The notes under the pieces are model-generated. The model was not told where the DNA came from and made no database searches. It worked only from the letters and a program-made list of their open reading frames with translations. This document shows positions 16,455 to 25,832 of a stretch of DNA of 64,000 bases, piece by piece. Position 1 is the stretch's first letter; each line of letters starts with the position of its first letter. A program made the position numbers and the translations under genes. The DNA comes from Subdoligranulum variabile (GTDB lineage Bacteria > Bacillota > Clostridia > Oscillospirales > Ruminococcaceae), in NCBI RefSeq assembly GCF_025152575.1, contig NZ_CP102293.1, positions 1,116,001 through 1,180,000 on the forward strand, given 5' to 3'.

Positions 16455-18140
16455 TCAAAGGGCTCGCTCTTCCGAATTTCTGCTTTGCCTTGAAGTTTGC
16501 TTTTTGCGCTTCCGAAGCAATATCTTTTGCATCTGGCCGGTTTCTCCCGTGAAATCATCGATTTTTCTTTCGGCATTGGCAGCCCGGGCAAAATTGAATT
16601 CCGGCTCCTTTGCTTGCAAAGAATGATAGAGTTCCCGCGTAATCTGTTTGCGAAGTCTTACCCGCTCGTCCATAACGGCTTCCCGGTCCGGTTCGGGAAT
16701 GGAATTTATAAGACCTGTAAAATGATGCAGATCTTTTTTCAGCTGCTCCTGAAGACTGTTCCGCTGCGTATCCAACTGCTCAATCATCAGGGTAAGTTGC
16801 GCCAGCTCTTTCTCCCTTCGGGTAACATCGCTATCCTTTTTGCAATAGAGCTTTTCCATCAACATATGGCGGCGGCTTTGCAGTTCTTCCAGTTCTTCGG
16901 TCAGGGCGGCGATTTGCTCAGACAAATGGCGGTGCTTTCGGAGCTGCAGCGGGGAAAGTTTCTTTTTGTCCGCCTGTGCCTTTTGGCGCTGCAATTGGAT
17001 CTCCGTCAACTGTCGGTTTGTATCGTCCACATCTTTCAAGAGTGGGCGCATATAGGCCGCCTCCCGTTTGTAAGTATCTGCCCGCGCTTCATTGGAAAGG
17101 ACCCGGTATTGTAGCAGGATCAGATTGCTGCGCAGCTGTTCCAGCAGAGCAGCCATCTTCTCCACACCTTGGCCGACCCATTCCGTCCATTTTTCCAACT
17201 GCTCTTTCAGCGTGTGCAGCAACGCATTGTCGGCCCGAATCTGCCGATTGAGTTCGCAGCGGTCCGCAGAGATTCCCTGCTTTTCCAACTTGCGGGCGTG
17301 GTATCCTTCATGAATGGTTGGCTGTTCCTCTATGCCTTGTGCCGCATGGCTCAGATGGGTGACACGGGCTGTCTGCTGCTTTTCTTCCAACGCGTGATTG
17401 ACGGCCTCTGCCCAGGCGCATCGCCATTGGAGCAGCTGCTCCTGGCTGTTCCACCGGGCACACAGCGGATTTTGTCGCCCAAATTTTGCCGCTTTCGGCT
17501 GCTTCGAGCAGCGTACCCACTCGGGGTTTTGGACGGCCTGTGAGGGCGTCAGCCACGCTGTCCGGCCCTGTGGGTTCTTGAATTTATACTGTTTTTCCCA
17601 GCCTTCCGTTTTGGCTTGCAGAAATTCCTGTGCGGTAAAGCCTTGTTCCTGTCCAGCTTTGCTGCACAGGTATTCTTTTTGTGTTTTTGCCTGCCATTGC
17701 CCTTGTGTATTCAGGGGACGCATGGTGAGCAGGATGTGCGCATGAGGGTTGTGGCCATCCGGATCATGGATCGCCAGATCGGCGCACATCCCCTGGTCGA
17801 CACATTCCTTTTGCAAAAAGGATCGCAGAAGCCGCAGCCAATCCTCCTGGGCAAGTTCCACCGGCAGGGCAACGATGAGCTGACGCGCCAGACGGCTGTC
17901 CCGGGTTTTCTCGGTGGTCTCTACTGCTTCCCATAAGATTTGACGTTCCTTCCAGGCAGCGGGCGCCTGGGGCGGAAGTAAAATCTCGGTGTGCAGGATA
18001 CCTCCTTTTTTCCGGTAGTCATGAGTCAGGCCGTCGTATGCATTGTACAGTTTTTCGCCGCTCTGATAAGCCGCAGCGGCAATGGCCGAACGTCCTGCTC
18101 CGCGGCTGATGATTTTTGCTTCCAGGTGGTAAATTGCCAC
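16455..18140 (-). CDS. MobA/MobL-family relaxase (TnpZ-like)
   Basis: 561 aa, starting at GTG 18140 with AAGGAGG 8 nt upstream. The N-terminal relaxase domain begins AIYHLEAKIISRGAGRSAIAAAAY. The HUH metal site is HNPHAHILLTMRPL (about residue 130), as in MobQ-class relaxases of RSF1010 type. The C-terminal half is a long charged helical region (about 290-560) with coiled-coil character. It nicks oriT so that the element can be mobilised by a co-resident conjugation apparatus; no mating-pair genes are present here. Tn4451 carries a comparable gene, tnpZ. An oriT-like sequence lies just upstream. Confidence 0.88.
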   Translation of the reverse strand: MAIYHLEAKIISRGAGRSAIAAAAYQSGEKLYNAYDGLTHDYRKKGGILHTEILLPPQAPAAWKERQILWEAVETTEKTRDSRLARQLIVALPVELAQEDWLRLLRSFLQKECVDQGMCADLAIHDPDGHNPHAHILLTMRPLNTQGQWQAKTQKEYLCSKAGQEQGFTAQEFLQAKTEGWEKQYKFKNPQGRTAWLTPSQAVQNPEWVRCSKQPKAAKFGRQNPLCARWNSQEQLLQWRCAWAEAVNHALEEKQQTARVTHLSHAAQGIEEQPTIHEGYHARKLEKQGISADRCELNRQIRADNALLHTLKEQLEKWTEWVGQGVEKMAALLEQLRSNLILLQYRVLSNEARADTYKREAAYMRPLLKDVDDTNRQLTEIQLQRQKAQADKKKLSPLQLRKHRHLSEQIAALTEELEELQSRRHMLMEKLYCKKDSDVTRREKELAQLTLMIEQLDTQRNSLQEQLKKDLHHFTGLINSIPEPDREAVMDERVRLRKQITRELYHSLQAKEPEFNFARAANAERKIDDFTGETGQMQKILLRKRKKQTSRQSRNSEERAL

Positions 18141-18184
18141 GGCGTGTCACCTCCTTCGTTTTCCCTCCCGCCGCAGCGGGCGCG

Positions 18185-18230
18185 CTTACCACCGCCGGCT
18201 TTGCCGGTGGTGAGTAAGTGCGCCCTTCCG
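18185..18230. other. oriT candidate
   Basis: An imperfect inverted repeat (CACCGCCGGC at 18190-18199, facing GCCGGTGGTG at 18203-18212) is followed by GTAAGTGCGCCCTT (18214-18227). The TAAGTGCGCCCT core matches the nick region typical of MobQ (RSF1010-like) transfer origins, and the relaxase gene begins 45 nt away. Confidence 0.6.
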
Positions 18231-18244
18231 GGACAGTTTTCCCC

Positions 18245-18451
18245 TTACGGATCGTTGCGCAATCCAACCTGCAATCTTGCGGGCAGATCACACAGAGGCA
18301 CGTCGCGGATTTCCGGCAGTAAACTTTCCAGAATGGCTCCTTCCTGGATCAATCGTCGTGTTCGCTCCTTTCGTTCCCTCTGGCGGTTCCTGGCTTGTGC
18401 AGCCTCCAAACGATGCCTGGCCTGTACCATTTTTTTCTCATTTTCAGTCAT
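18245..18451 (-). CDS. DUF3847-like small protein
   Basis: 68 aa, highly charged and helical, with AAAGGAG 6 nt before ATG 18451. The ERKERTRRLIQEGAILES segment matches the DUF3847 family, which typically precedes MobA/MobL relaxases in Firmicute mobilizable elements. It may be an accessory relaxosome protein, inferred from position only. Confidence 0.65.
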   Translation of the reverse strand: MTENEKKMVQARHRLEAAQARNRQRERKERTRRLIQEGAILESLLPEIRDVPLCDLPARLQVGLRNDP

Positions 18452-18520
18452 AGAAACTCCTTTCCGGTATCAAAGACCGATCACATTGGTCGACGGACTT
18501 TTCGAGGACAAAATGCAGCA

Positions 18521-18748
18521 TCATTTTTCCTGCTTTTTGGTGTTTTTCTTCCCGGAACTGTCACCGTTTTGCTGACATTTGCAAGCTATGGGAAGCAGCC
18601 GTTCCCTGCCGAAAAGCGATTTCCGGATACGGCGGGGGCTGTGACAGCGTTTGCAGCAAGGCAGCCCACTTTTTGGGTCCAGATATTCATCCGGCTGCAA
18701 CGGCCGTTCGGCAGCCAACTCCTCCAGGCATTGCTGTAAGTTTTTCAT
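18521..18748 (-). CDS. DnaC-like zinc-finger fragment
   Basis: 75 aa from ATG 18748. The segment YLDPKSGLPCCKRCHSPRR and the later ACKCQQ match the N-terminal Cys cluster of DnaC/IstB-type helicase loaders on Firmicute mobile elements. The AAA+ ATPase domain that should follow is missing: the frame ends after a Lys-rich tail. It is either a truncated replication gene or a stand-alone zinc-binding protein. Overlaps the stop of the upstream gene. Confidence 0.5.
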   Translation of the reverse strand: MKNLQQCLEELAAERPLQPDEYLDPKSGLPCCKRCHSPRRIRKSLFGRERLLPIACKCQQNGDSSGKKNTKKQEK

Positions 18749-18755
18749 ATTCCCA

Positions 18756-19127
18756 TCAACCTCCCGCAAAATCCCAGTTTACGCAATCCGACTCTTTCGA
18801 GGCTGGAACTTCCGGCTGAATCGACCCGGCGCTTTGCCCCATGCCTGCCAGACAACCTGCCAGAAAAAGCGGCAGTACGTCCCGCATAGCTTGCTCCACA
18901 GCGGTTACGATCTGCTGGACAAACCGTTCTTCCCGGGCACGGGTTTCTAGATAGGGATCTTCCTTCTTTTTGTAATACCGGTCGAAATAATCCACCAGTG
19001 CTGTGGCTACTGCCTGACTGTAGGACTTGAATACCGCTTTATCCATAGTTTGCAGATATTCCCATGCCTGCCGCTGTATCGGCTTTTCCAGATTGAGCCG
19101 GAGATTGGTCGTGCGAATTTCTCCCAT
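18756..19127 (-). CDS. StbB-like plasmid segregation adaptor
   Basis: 123 aa from ATG 19127 with GGGAGG upstream. The N-terminus (IRTTNLRLNLEKPIQRQAWE) and following helices resemble the small DNA-binding partner encoded directly after ParM/StbA actins on Firmicute plasmids and mobilizable elements. It would bind the partition site and couple it to the filament. It starts one base after the ParM-like stop. The partner actin gene is internally deleted, so the system is probably no longer functional as such. Confidence 0.55.
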   Translation of the reverse strand: MGEIRTTNLRLNLEKPIQRQAWEYLQTMDKAVFKSYSQAVATALVDYFDRYYKKKEDPYLETRAREERFVQQIVTAVEQAMRDVLPLFLAGCLAGMGQSAGSIQPEVPASKESDCVNWDFAGG

Positions 19128-19128
19128 C

Positions 19129-19377
19129 TCAGGCCTCCCGCATAAGCTGTCGGTATGCCAGATATTCGTAGCCCTTGGCGGCGGCGCAAAGGTCATCCAA
19201 AATAGTAATCTGCGCCGGGTCATAGGAGTAAAAATGCTTGATGAGCTGTCCGCCGCCACCGGCAACGATCAACTGTACGGTTGCCGGATCATATTCATAG
19301 CTGCGCAGTACGGCAAAGAGTTCCTCCACATATCCCTGGTCAATCCCCACAATAGTCAGTTGATTCAGTTGCTTCAT
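19129..19377 (-). pseudogene. Internally deleted ParM/StbA-like actin
   Basis: 82 aa from ATG 19377, with AAAGGAGG 9 nt upstream. The first residues MKQLNQLTIVGIDQGY match the start of a ParM-type actin (phosphate-1 loop, usually GIDHGYG). From about residue 17 the sequence jumps to the C-terminal region: VQLIVAGGGGQLIKHFY, the adenosine-binding GGG motif, then ILDDLCAAAKGYEYLA. About 200 central residues are missing, yet frame, start and ribosome site are intact. A true ParM is about 290-320 aa. Confidence 0.7.
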
Positions 19378-19552
19378 CTGCTTGTTCCTCCTTTGCTTTT
19401 TTCGCCAACTGCCGCTCCATCCTTTGAAGCAGCAGCTGGTGAGCGGTTCGTGTACCTGTCGGGTTTCCATAGGCCGTAACCTCAAAAACAGCGCGGCCCA
19501 CGGTATGGCGGTACGGTTTTCTCAGAACCGGATTCTGTGCTTCGATATCCAT
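19340..19552 (-). CDS. Small TnpW-like transposon protein
   Basis: 70 aa with AAGGGGG 9 nt before ATG 19552. The core RHTVGRAVFEVTAYGNPTGT followed by AHQLLLQRMERQL resembles the short TnpW family of Tn4451-type transposons, whose function is unknown. It overlaps the ParM-like start by 38 nt, so the genes are probably translationally coupled. The family match is tentative. Confidence 0.4.
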   Translation of the reverse strand: MDIEAQNPVLRKPYRHTVGRAVFEVTAYGNPTGTRTAHQLLLQRMERQLAKKAKEEQADEATESTDYCGD

Positions 19553-19735
19553 AGAAAAAGCCCCCTTTCGTTTTCCCTGGAACCAGGCACCAATTTCGAA
19601 CTCGTTGGTGCTGTTTTGTTTACAGGTTCATTCTAACGAAAGAGGGGTGTTTTCTCATTGTGCGGAATTTGAGCGCAAATTGAGGATACAACAAAACCGG
19701 CCCCCGCGCATCTGCGCAGGGGCCGGTTGGAATTT

Positions 19736-22063
19736 TCAGGTGAGTGATTGTGGATCTGGAAGAAACTGCGCACCGAGCATCTGCAGCAAGGTGCGGTAGA
19801 AGGCTTTCTTTTCTTCCAGAAGTTTGGGTTGGTCGGCATATACGGTCTTGAAAATCTGCCAGGCTTCTTCCAAAAAATCTTTGGCTGCCTTCGGCTGACC
19901 AGCGGCCAGATACAGCGTTCCCAGCCGATAGGTCACTTCCGCATAGTCGCTTCCTTCGGTCATCTGTTGTTGCTGATACAACTTCCGCAGCATCTGCAAA
20001 TACGGAATGCCTTCTTCGGGGCGTCCCAGATTTGCGGCAATGATGGAAAAGTTCAGGATCTGTGGGATGGTGTTTCGGCTCACCTCTACCTGCCCATCCG
20101 AAAGAAGCTGCAGACCCAACTTCATCTGCTCATAGGCTCGTTGTGGCTGCTGCAAGCGAGTGTACCAAAGGGAAAGATTGGAGGAAATATTGCAGAAAAG
20201 CTGCCGTTCTGTAGAGTTCAGCGAATCCTGCTGGTTGAGAATATCCAGCGCTTTCCGATCCAACTCGGCGGCTTCTCTATAGCGGTGGTCGTAATTGCCG
20301 GTCAATGCCGCCGTATAATCCAACAGGATGGCATGGTCCTTGGCTTTTCCGACTTTGCCTCGCTCCAGAATGTCTTGGATTTCCTCCAGTATTCTGCGAA
20401 GTCGGGGTTCATCGGAGTAGTTGTCCGCATAACCGAAGACATCTTCCAGCCATAGCAGGAAATATTCGGGATCATCCCGGATGCAATGGTCCAGGATACC
20501 GTCTACCGTCTGGAACAGAAGCGGCGCGAAGTCAATGGAAACACCCAACAGCAGACATTGCTTCTGGATTTCCTGCAAAAGGCAACGGCAGTTGGTAACG
20601 GAAGGCTTTTCGTCGGCCAGAGTGATTTCCCGGATCAGAGGATGCATGACAAGACAATACCCTGGCTGGGGATGCAAAAATCCAGCGTCCACCAGTTCTT
20701 CCGGGGTGTTGCTGCTGGAAAGCTGCATCCACTGTACCAGACGGCGGACGGAGATTCCCTGAGGCGGAACCAGCGCCATGCAGCGCAGCACAGCTTGCTG
20801 TGGGGCGCTCAATTTGTACAGCGAAAAAAGCAGATGAATGTGCTGGTAATAGGTGGCCTTTTGCGGGCGGTTGTCTTTGTTCGTGTGAATGGTTTCCTGA
20901 GATTGCAGTGCCACATTTTCGGCTTTCAGTTTCTCCAGCAACTCTTCCGGCGTCAGAACACCCTTGCCCAGCAGACGTGCCGCCAGTTCCACGGCCAAAG
21001 TATGGGCGTGCACCGTACGGAAGACCTGTTCCAGGACTTCCGTATGATCTGCCGCTTCCGGATAGAAACGTTCTGCCAGCTGAAACAGCATGGCAGCATC
21101 CTGAATTTCCGTAATCTCCAATGCCGTGTAATGTCGCGGACGATAGCGGGTTGTGAAGAGGATCTGGCAACGGTATTTCAGCAAGACCGGTAAAAAAGCT
21201 TCCTCCTCGGGCGCTGTATCAAAGTTGTCCACGATCAGCAGCGTATCGGTTTGCAGGCTTCGCAGGAAGCGGTTGTGCCGCCGAAAGCGATCCTGTTCGT
21301 TTTCTTCCGGCTGGTCCTCGGCAAAATCCATCTCGGAAATATCCCGCACCAGGTTTCCCGAGTACGCTATATATAAAAGGTTGGTGTATTCCTTTTGATA
21401 CCTGCTGGCGTAGGCCTTGGCAAGTTCGCTCTTTCCGATGCCGGGAATCCCATGCACAAACACCTTTCCGTTTTCTGAGAGCAGATCATGGAGCTGTTCC
21501 ATCTCTGCATCTCGCCCACAAAAATAGCTGCAGGGGCGTGGCGGGTCTGCGCTGAAAATAAAATCCAGAATACTGGGGGAGAGATTTCCTGCTGCCCGCA
21601 AGGTCTTGGTGCGCGCATCGCGTTTGAGAAACTCTCGCCCTAGGGCAAAGCAGAGAACATCTGCCAGAAAGTTTGCCTGCTGCGCCGGATCGGTGCCGTT
21701 TTCTTCGAGCAGGGTCCGCTTTTTTCTTTCCGACACAGAAGGGTCCTGAAGAATCAAGTGACAAAATTCCTGTATCGCCATATCCGGGTCGGAAAGATAC
21801 GGGAAGATCTCTTCCCGAATGTCCGCAGCAAGCAGATCTTCTTTACCCGTCAGGTAAAACCCTGTGATTTTGGGGCTGACTTTTGCCATGCCATTGAGCC
21901 ACCGGCAGACCTGTCCATTATCCAGGTCGAAACTGGCGGCTTCCTCACTCTGCAAAAAGCTGCGGAACAGGGCATACATCAGATCCAGCTGATTTCCCAT
22001 CTGATCTTCCTGCAGATATCTGCGCAGAACCGTCATACAGGAGCAAAAGTCCACGCGTTCCAT
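19736..22063 (-). CDS. STAND-class ATPase with NB-ARC domain and TPR-like repeats
   Basis: 775 aa when started at ATG 22063 (GGAGG 7 nt upstream; an in-frame TTG seven codons earlier is less likely). Residues 1-170 are a helical region with no nuclease or protease motif I recognise. The NTPase follows: Walker A GIPGIGKSELA (about 205-215), Walker B LLIVDNFD (about 275-282) and the NB-ARC ILFTTRYRPR (about 301-310). A winged-helix-like part (about 430-500) and TPR-like helices (about 590-760) complete it. Such proteins act as signal-gated switches in regulation or anti-phage defence. It is monocistronic cargo between the relaxase block and the serine recombinase. Confidence 0.8.
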   Translation of the reverse strand: MERVDFCSCMTVLRRYLQEDQMGNQLDLMYALFRSFLQSEEAASFDLDNGQVCRWLNGMAKVSPKITGFYLTGKEDLLAADIREEIFPYLSDPDMAIQEFCHLILQDPSVSERKKRTLLEENGTDPAQQANFLADVLCFALGREFLKRDARTKTLRAAGNLSPSILDFIFSADPPRPCSYFCGRDAEMEQLHDLLSENGKVFVHGIPGIGKSELAKAYASRYQKEYTNLLYIAYSGNLVRDISEMDFAEDQPEENEQDRFRRHNRFLRSLQTDTLLIVDNFDTAPEEEAFLPVLLKYRCQILFTTRYRPRHYTALEITEIQDAAMLFQLAERFYPEAADHTEVLEQVFRTVHAHTLAVELAARLLGKGVLTPEELLEKLKAENVALQSQETIHTNKDNRPQKATYYQHIHLLFSLYKLSAPQQAVLRCMALVPPQGISVRRLVQWMQLSSSNTPEELVDAGFLHPQPGYCLVMHPLIREITLADEKPSVTNCRCLLQEIQKQCLLLGVSIDFAPLLFQTVDGILDHCIRDDPEYFLLWLEDVFGYADNYSDEPRLRRILEEIQDILERGKVGKAKDHAILLDYTAALTGNYDHRYREAAELDRKALDILNQQDSLNSTERQLFCNISSNLSLWYTRLQQPQRAYEQMKLGLQLLSDGQVEVSRNTIPQILNFSIIAANLGRPEEGIPYLQMLRKLYQQQQMTEGSDYAEVTYRLGTLYLAAGQPKAAKDFLEEAWQIFKTVYADQPKLLEEKKAFYRTLLQMLGAQFLPDPQSLT

Positions 22064-22164
22064 ACTCTCACCTCCGGTGCTCAAAATTCCTGCAATTTAC
22101 GCGCAATGTGTTTTGCGCAGTCCTTCCGTATACTGACATTATACCGTTCCGGTATGGATGATTT

Positions 22165-22178
22165 TTCATTATACACCG
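22165..22178 (+). repeat. Direct repeat flanking the IS30-family element, left copy
   Basis: TTCATTATACACCG, identical to 23818-23831. The two copies bracket the insertion sequence and look like a target duplication. Confidence 0.6.
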
Positions 22179-23817
22179 TTGAATGAAATGGTGAAGGTAA
22201 TATAAAGTATCGCCTCACCGGTCAAGCCACTGTTTTAGCCCCCTCCCAGACAGATCTGGCCTGGTAAATTCCCGTTTTGCGTCACAAATCATATATAAGG
22301 GGGCACAGCAAAGCTGGCGGAATGAACTTCGTCGTTGCAGAAGTGAACGTCACCCCACCTCAGCTGAGATATCGCGGGTCACTTCCTGCCTGGCTTTTGT
22401 TGGTTACCTCTTCAGTAACCGGGGTGTCAGATCGACCTCGTCTGCAGGGATTGCCCTGAGCCCCAGAACCGCTTTCAACTGCTGGAATTCAGAACTCTCT
22501 GCCAATTCAAATGGTGTTTTCCCATCAAGTTTGCTGCGGCGTGTACTGTTAATGTGGTTGAGCAAAAGAACAATATCCTGCTGCGTATACGGGTTAAAAC
22601 TCTTGCCTCTTGGAAGAACATATCGGATATATTCGTGGTTCTTTTCAATATGAGGTTTCTGCCAGGATGCTTGCGGATCACAGTAAAAAACGCGGGTTCT
22701 CCGTTGTCCATCCACTGTGTATTCCATCTCACGGGTGTGCTTGAACTCACTGCCGTTGTCGGTCAGAATCACGGGAAACAAGGTTCGGAAGGTCTCCAAG
22801 CCAAGCGCGGATGTCAGCCAATCAAACTGCTCCACAACTGTCTGCGCCTTGCCGTCCCGCATCAGAAAGATCAACATGAAGCTCTGTTCTACAAAAAGCA
22901 GCGTCAGCATCCGTTTGCCCTGTTCCCGGCAACCTTTTACCGTATCCATTTCCACATACGTTGCGGTGGGATGCTTCTCCATATATGTAAAGAAGGCCTC
23001 GTATGTTCGTTCCTGGCGATATTTCTGGTTCAGCGCTCCTTCGGTCGGTTCCTTCTTTTTTCTGCGGGGGCGGTAGCTAACCTTGCGGCGCAGATCCAGA
23101 TTGCCGACACTGAGTACCCCTTCATCAATGTAGTGGTATAACGTACGCTGGCTTACCGGGAGTTCTTCTGCGTGTTCTGCATAGATGTGGGCCAGCGGCT
23201 GACCTTTTCGGATCAGCGGCGTTACCAATGCATCCAGAGCAACCAGATCTGCACCGTGTATCTGCGGCTTGCTTCGTGCCTGTGCGTAGCGACGTTTGGC
23301 AACGGCGTCTGCCTGCTGCGCAATGTAGTAGATTCGGTCCAGTTTGCACTTTCTCCGTTGGGTACACACATTGCATACATACGGCGGTTTTTCCAGTTGC
23401 TTACACACACTATCCTGAAAGGTGCTGCACACCCTTTGGCAGTCTACTTCCAGGCAGGTATAGCATGTACGAAGGCAATCGGCTTTTCCGCACAACCCCT
23501 TCCGCCTGCATCCTGTGGCGTTGCGGCAAATTTTTCCGTAGGGATGTTCACCGGGTGTTTTTGTTCCATTTCTCCGGATCTCTTCCGATACATGGCGCCG
23601 ACTTTTGTGGATCGTCTTTGCAATCTCCGTCAGATTCTTTCTGGCGTAGATTCCTGCCTCTATGGCAATTCTGTCCGATAATGTCATACGACTCATAGTT
23701 CCTGCTTTCCGCAGGAGAGTGACCTTTCTTTCATTATAGTCTATTTGCAGAAGTGAGCGTCACCTTTTTCCTCATTTTCTATCCCTAAAACGTTACCTTC
23801 ACTTTTGCAATTTACCT
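22179..23817. mobile_element. IS30-family insertion sequence
   Basis: About 1.64 kb between two 14-bp direct repeats. GTGAAGGTAA at 22191-22200 is inverted at 23793-23802 (TTACCTTCAC) near the two ends. A second motif, TTGCAGAAGTGAACGTCACC at 22335-22354, recurs with one change at 23745-23764 in the same orientation, and degenerate and inverted at 23791-23810. Apart from a GGTTAC/GTAACC hairpin just after the transposase stop, the left 225 bp is non-coding. Confidence 0.65.
22404..23696 (-). CDS. IS30-family transposase
   Basis: 430 aa. The N-terminal helix-turn-helix is typical (LSDRIAIEAGIYARKNLTEI, then HKSRRHVSEEIRRNG). A Cys-rich segment follows (about residues 60-115, with many CxxC pairs). 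The DDE core is at YVEMDTVKG (about 245), VILTDNGSEF (about 310) and EKNHEYIRYVLPRGKSF (about 355). The frame is intact, so the element may be active. Confidence 0.92.
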   Translation of the reverse strand: MSRMTLSDRIAIEAGIYARKNLTEIAKTIHKSRRHVSEEIRRNGTKTPGEHPYGKICRNATGCRRKGLCGKADCLRTCYTCLEVDCQRVCSTFQDSVCKQLEKPPYVCNVCTQRRKCKLDRIYYIAQQADAVAKRRYAQARSKPQIHGADLVALDALVTPLIRKGQPLAHIYAEHAEELPVSQRTLYHYIDEGVLSVGNLDLRRKVSYRPRRKKKEPTEGALNQKYRQERTYEAFFTYMEKHPTATYVEMDTVKGCREQGKRMLTLLFVEQSFMLIFLMRDGKAQTVVEQFDWLTSALGLETFRTLFPVILTDNGSEFKHTREMEYTVDGQRRTRVFYCDPQASWQKPHIEKNHEYIRYVLPRGKSFNPYTQQDIVLLLNHINSTRRSKLDGKTPFELAESSEFQQLKAVLGLRAIPADEVDLTPRLLKR

Positions 23818-23831
23818 TTCATTATACACCG
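23818..23831 (+). repeat. Direct repeat flanking the IS30-family element, right copy
   Basis: TTCATTATACACCG, identical to 22165-22178. Confidence 0.6.
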
Positions 23832-23944
23832 GAAACAAGCAAAAAGAAATACCATAAATAGGACAGCGACACGGAAGGAACTGTAAAAAAGAACTACACA
23901 ATACCGCTGAAAAGAGGTATACTGTGAACAGGCAAACATCCTGA

Positions 23945-25648
<1,704 letters not shown>

Positions 25649-25661
25649 AGGTATTTAACGA

Positions 25662-25770
25662 GTGGTGCGCAAAAAATAAAACCCCCGCGCTCTAAAAAGG
25701 GTCCACTGGACCCTTTTTGCCCGCCGGAGCAGGCGGCGGGCACGAGCTGTTCTCGTCCCCGATGGTGCAC
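25662..25770. repeat. Intergenic repeat modules (copy B)
   Basis: GTGGTGCGCAAAAAATAAA (25662-25680) and CGTCCCCGATGGTGCAC (25754-25770) both occur near 6 kb in a different arrangement. Between them are hairpins GGGTCCACTGGACCC (25688-25702) and GCCCGCCGGAGCAGGCGGCGGGC. This looks like host intergenic DNA, so the TnpX-like element may end between 25649 and 25662. Confidence 0.55.
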
Positions 25771-25795
25771 CAGCTCTACGTTCCGGATTACAGCA

Positions 25796-25832
25796 ATAAA
25801 AAACAGCCCTACACACTGTGTAAGGCTGTCTT
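25796..25832 (-). terminator. Terminator overlapping the end of the recombinase pseudogene
   Basis: On the minus strand ACAGCC-TTACAC pairs with GTGTA-GGGCTGT and is followed by a T run. The hairpin includes the last codons of the recombinase frame. Confidence 0.65.

Noticed and set aside
16259..16591. Possible small minus-strand gene after the relaxase
   Set aside because: Its first third overlaps the relaxase in another frame, no ribosome site was seen, and no family resemblance could be defended.
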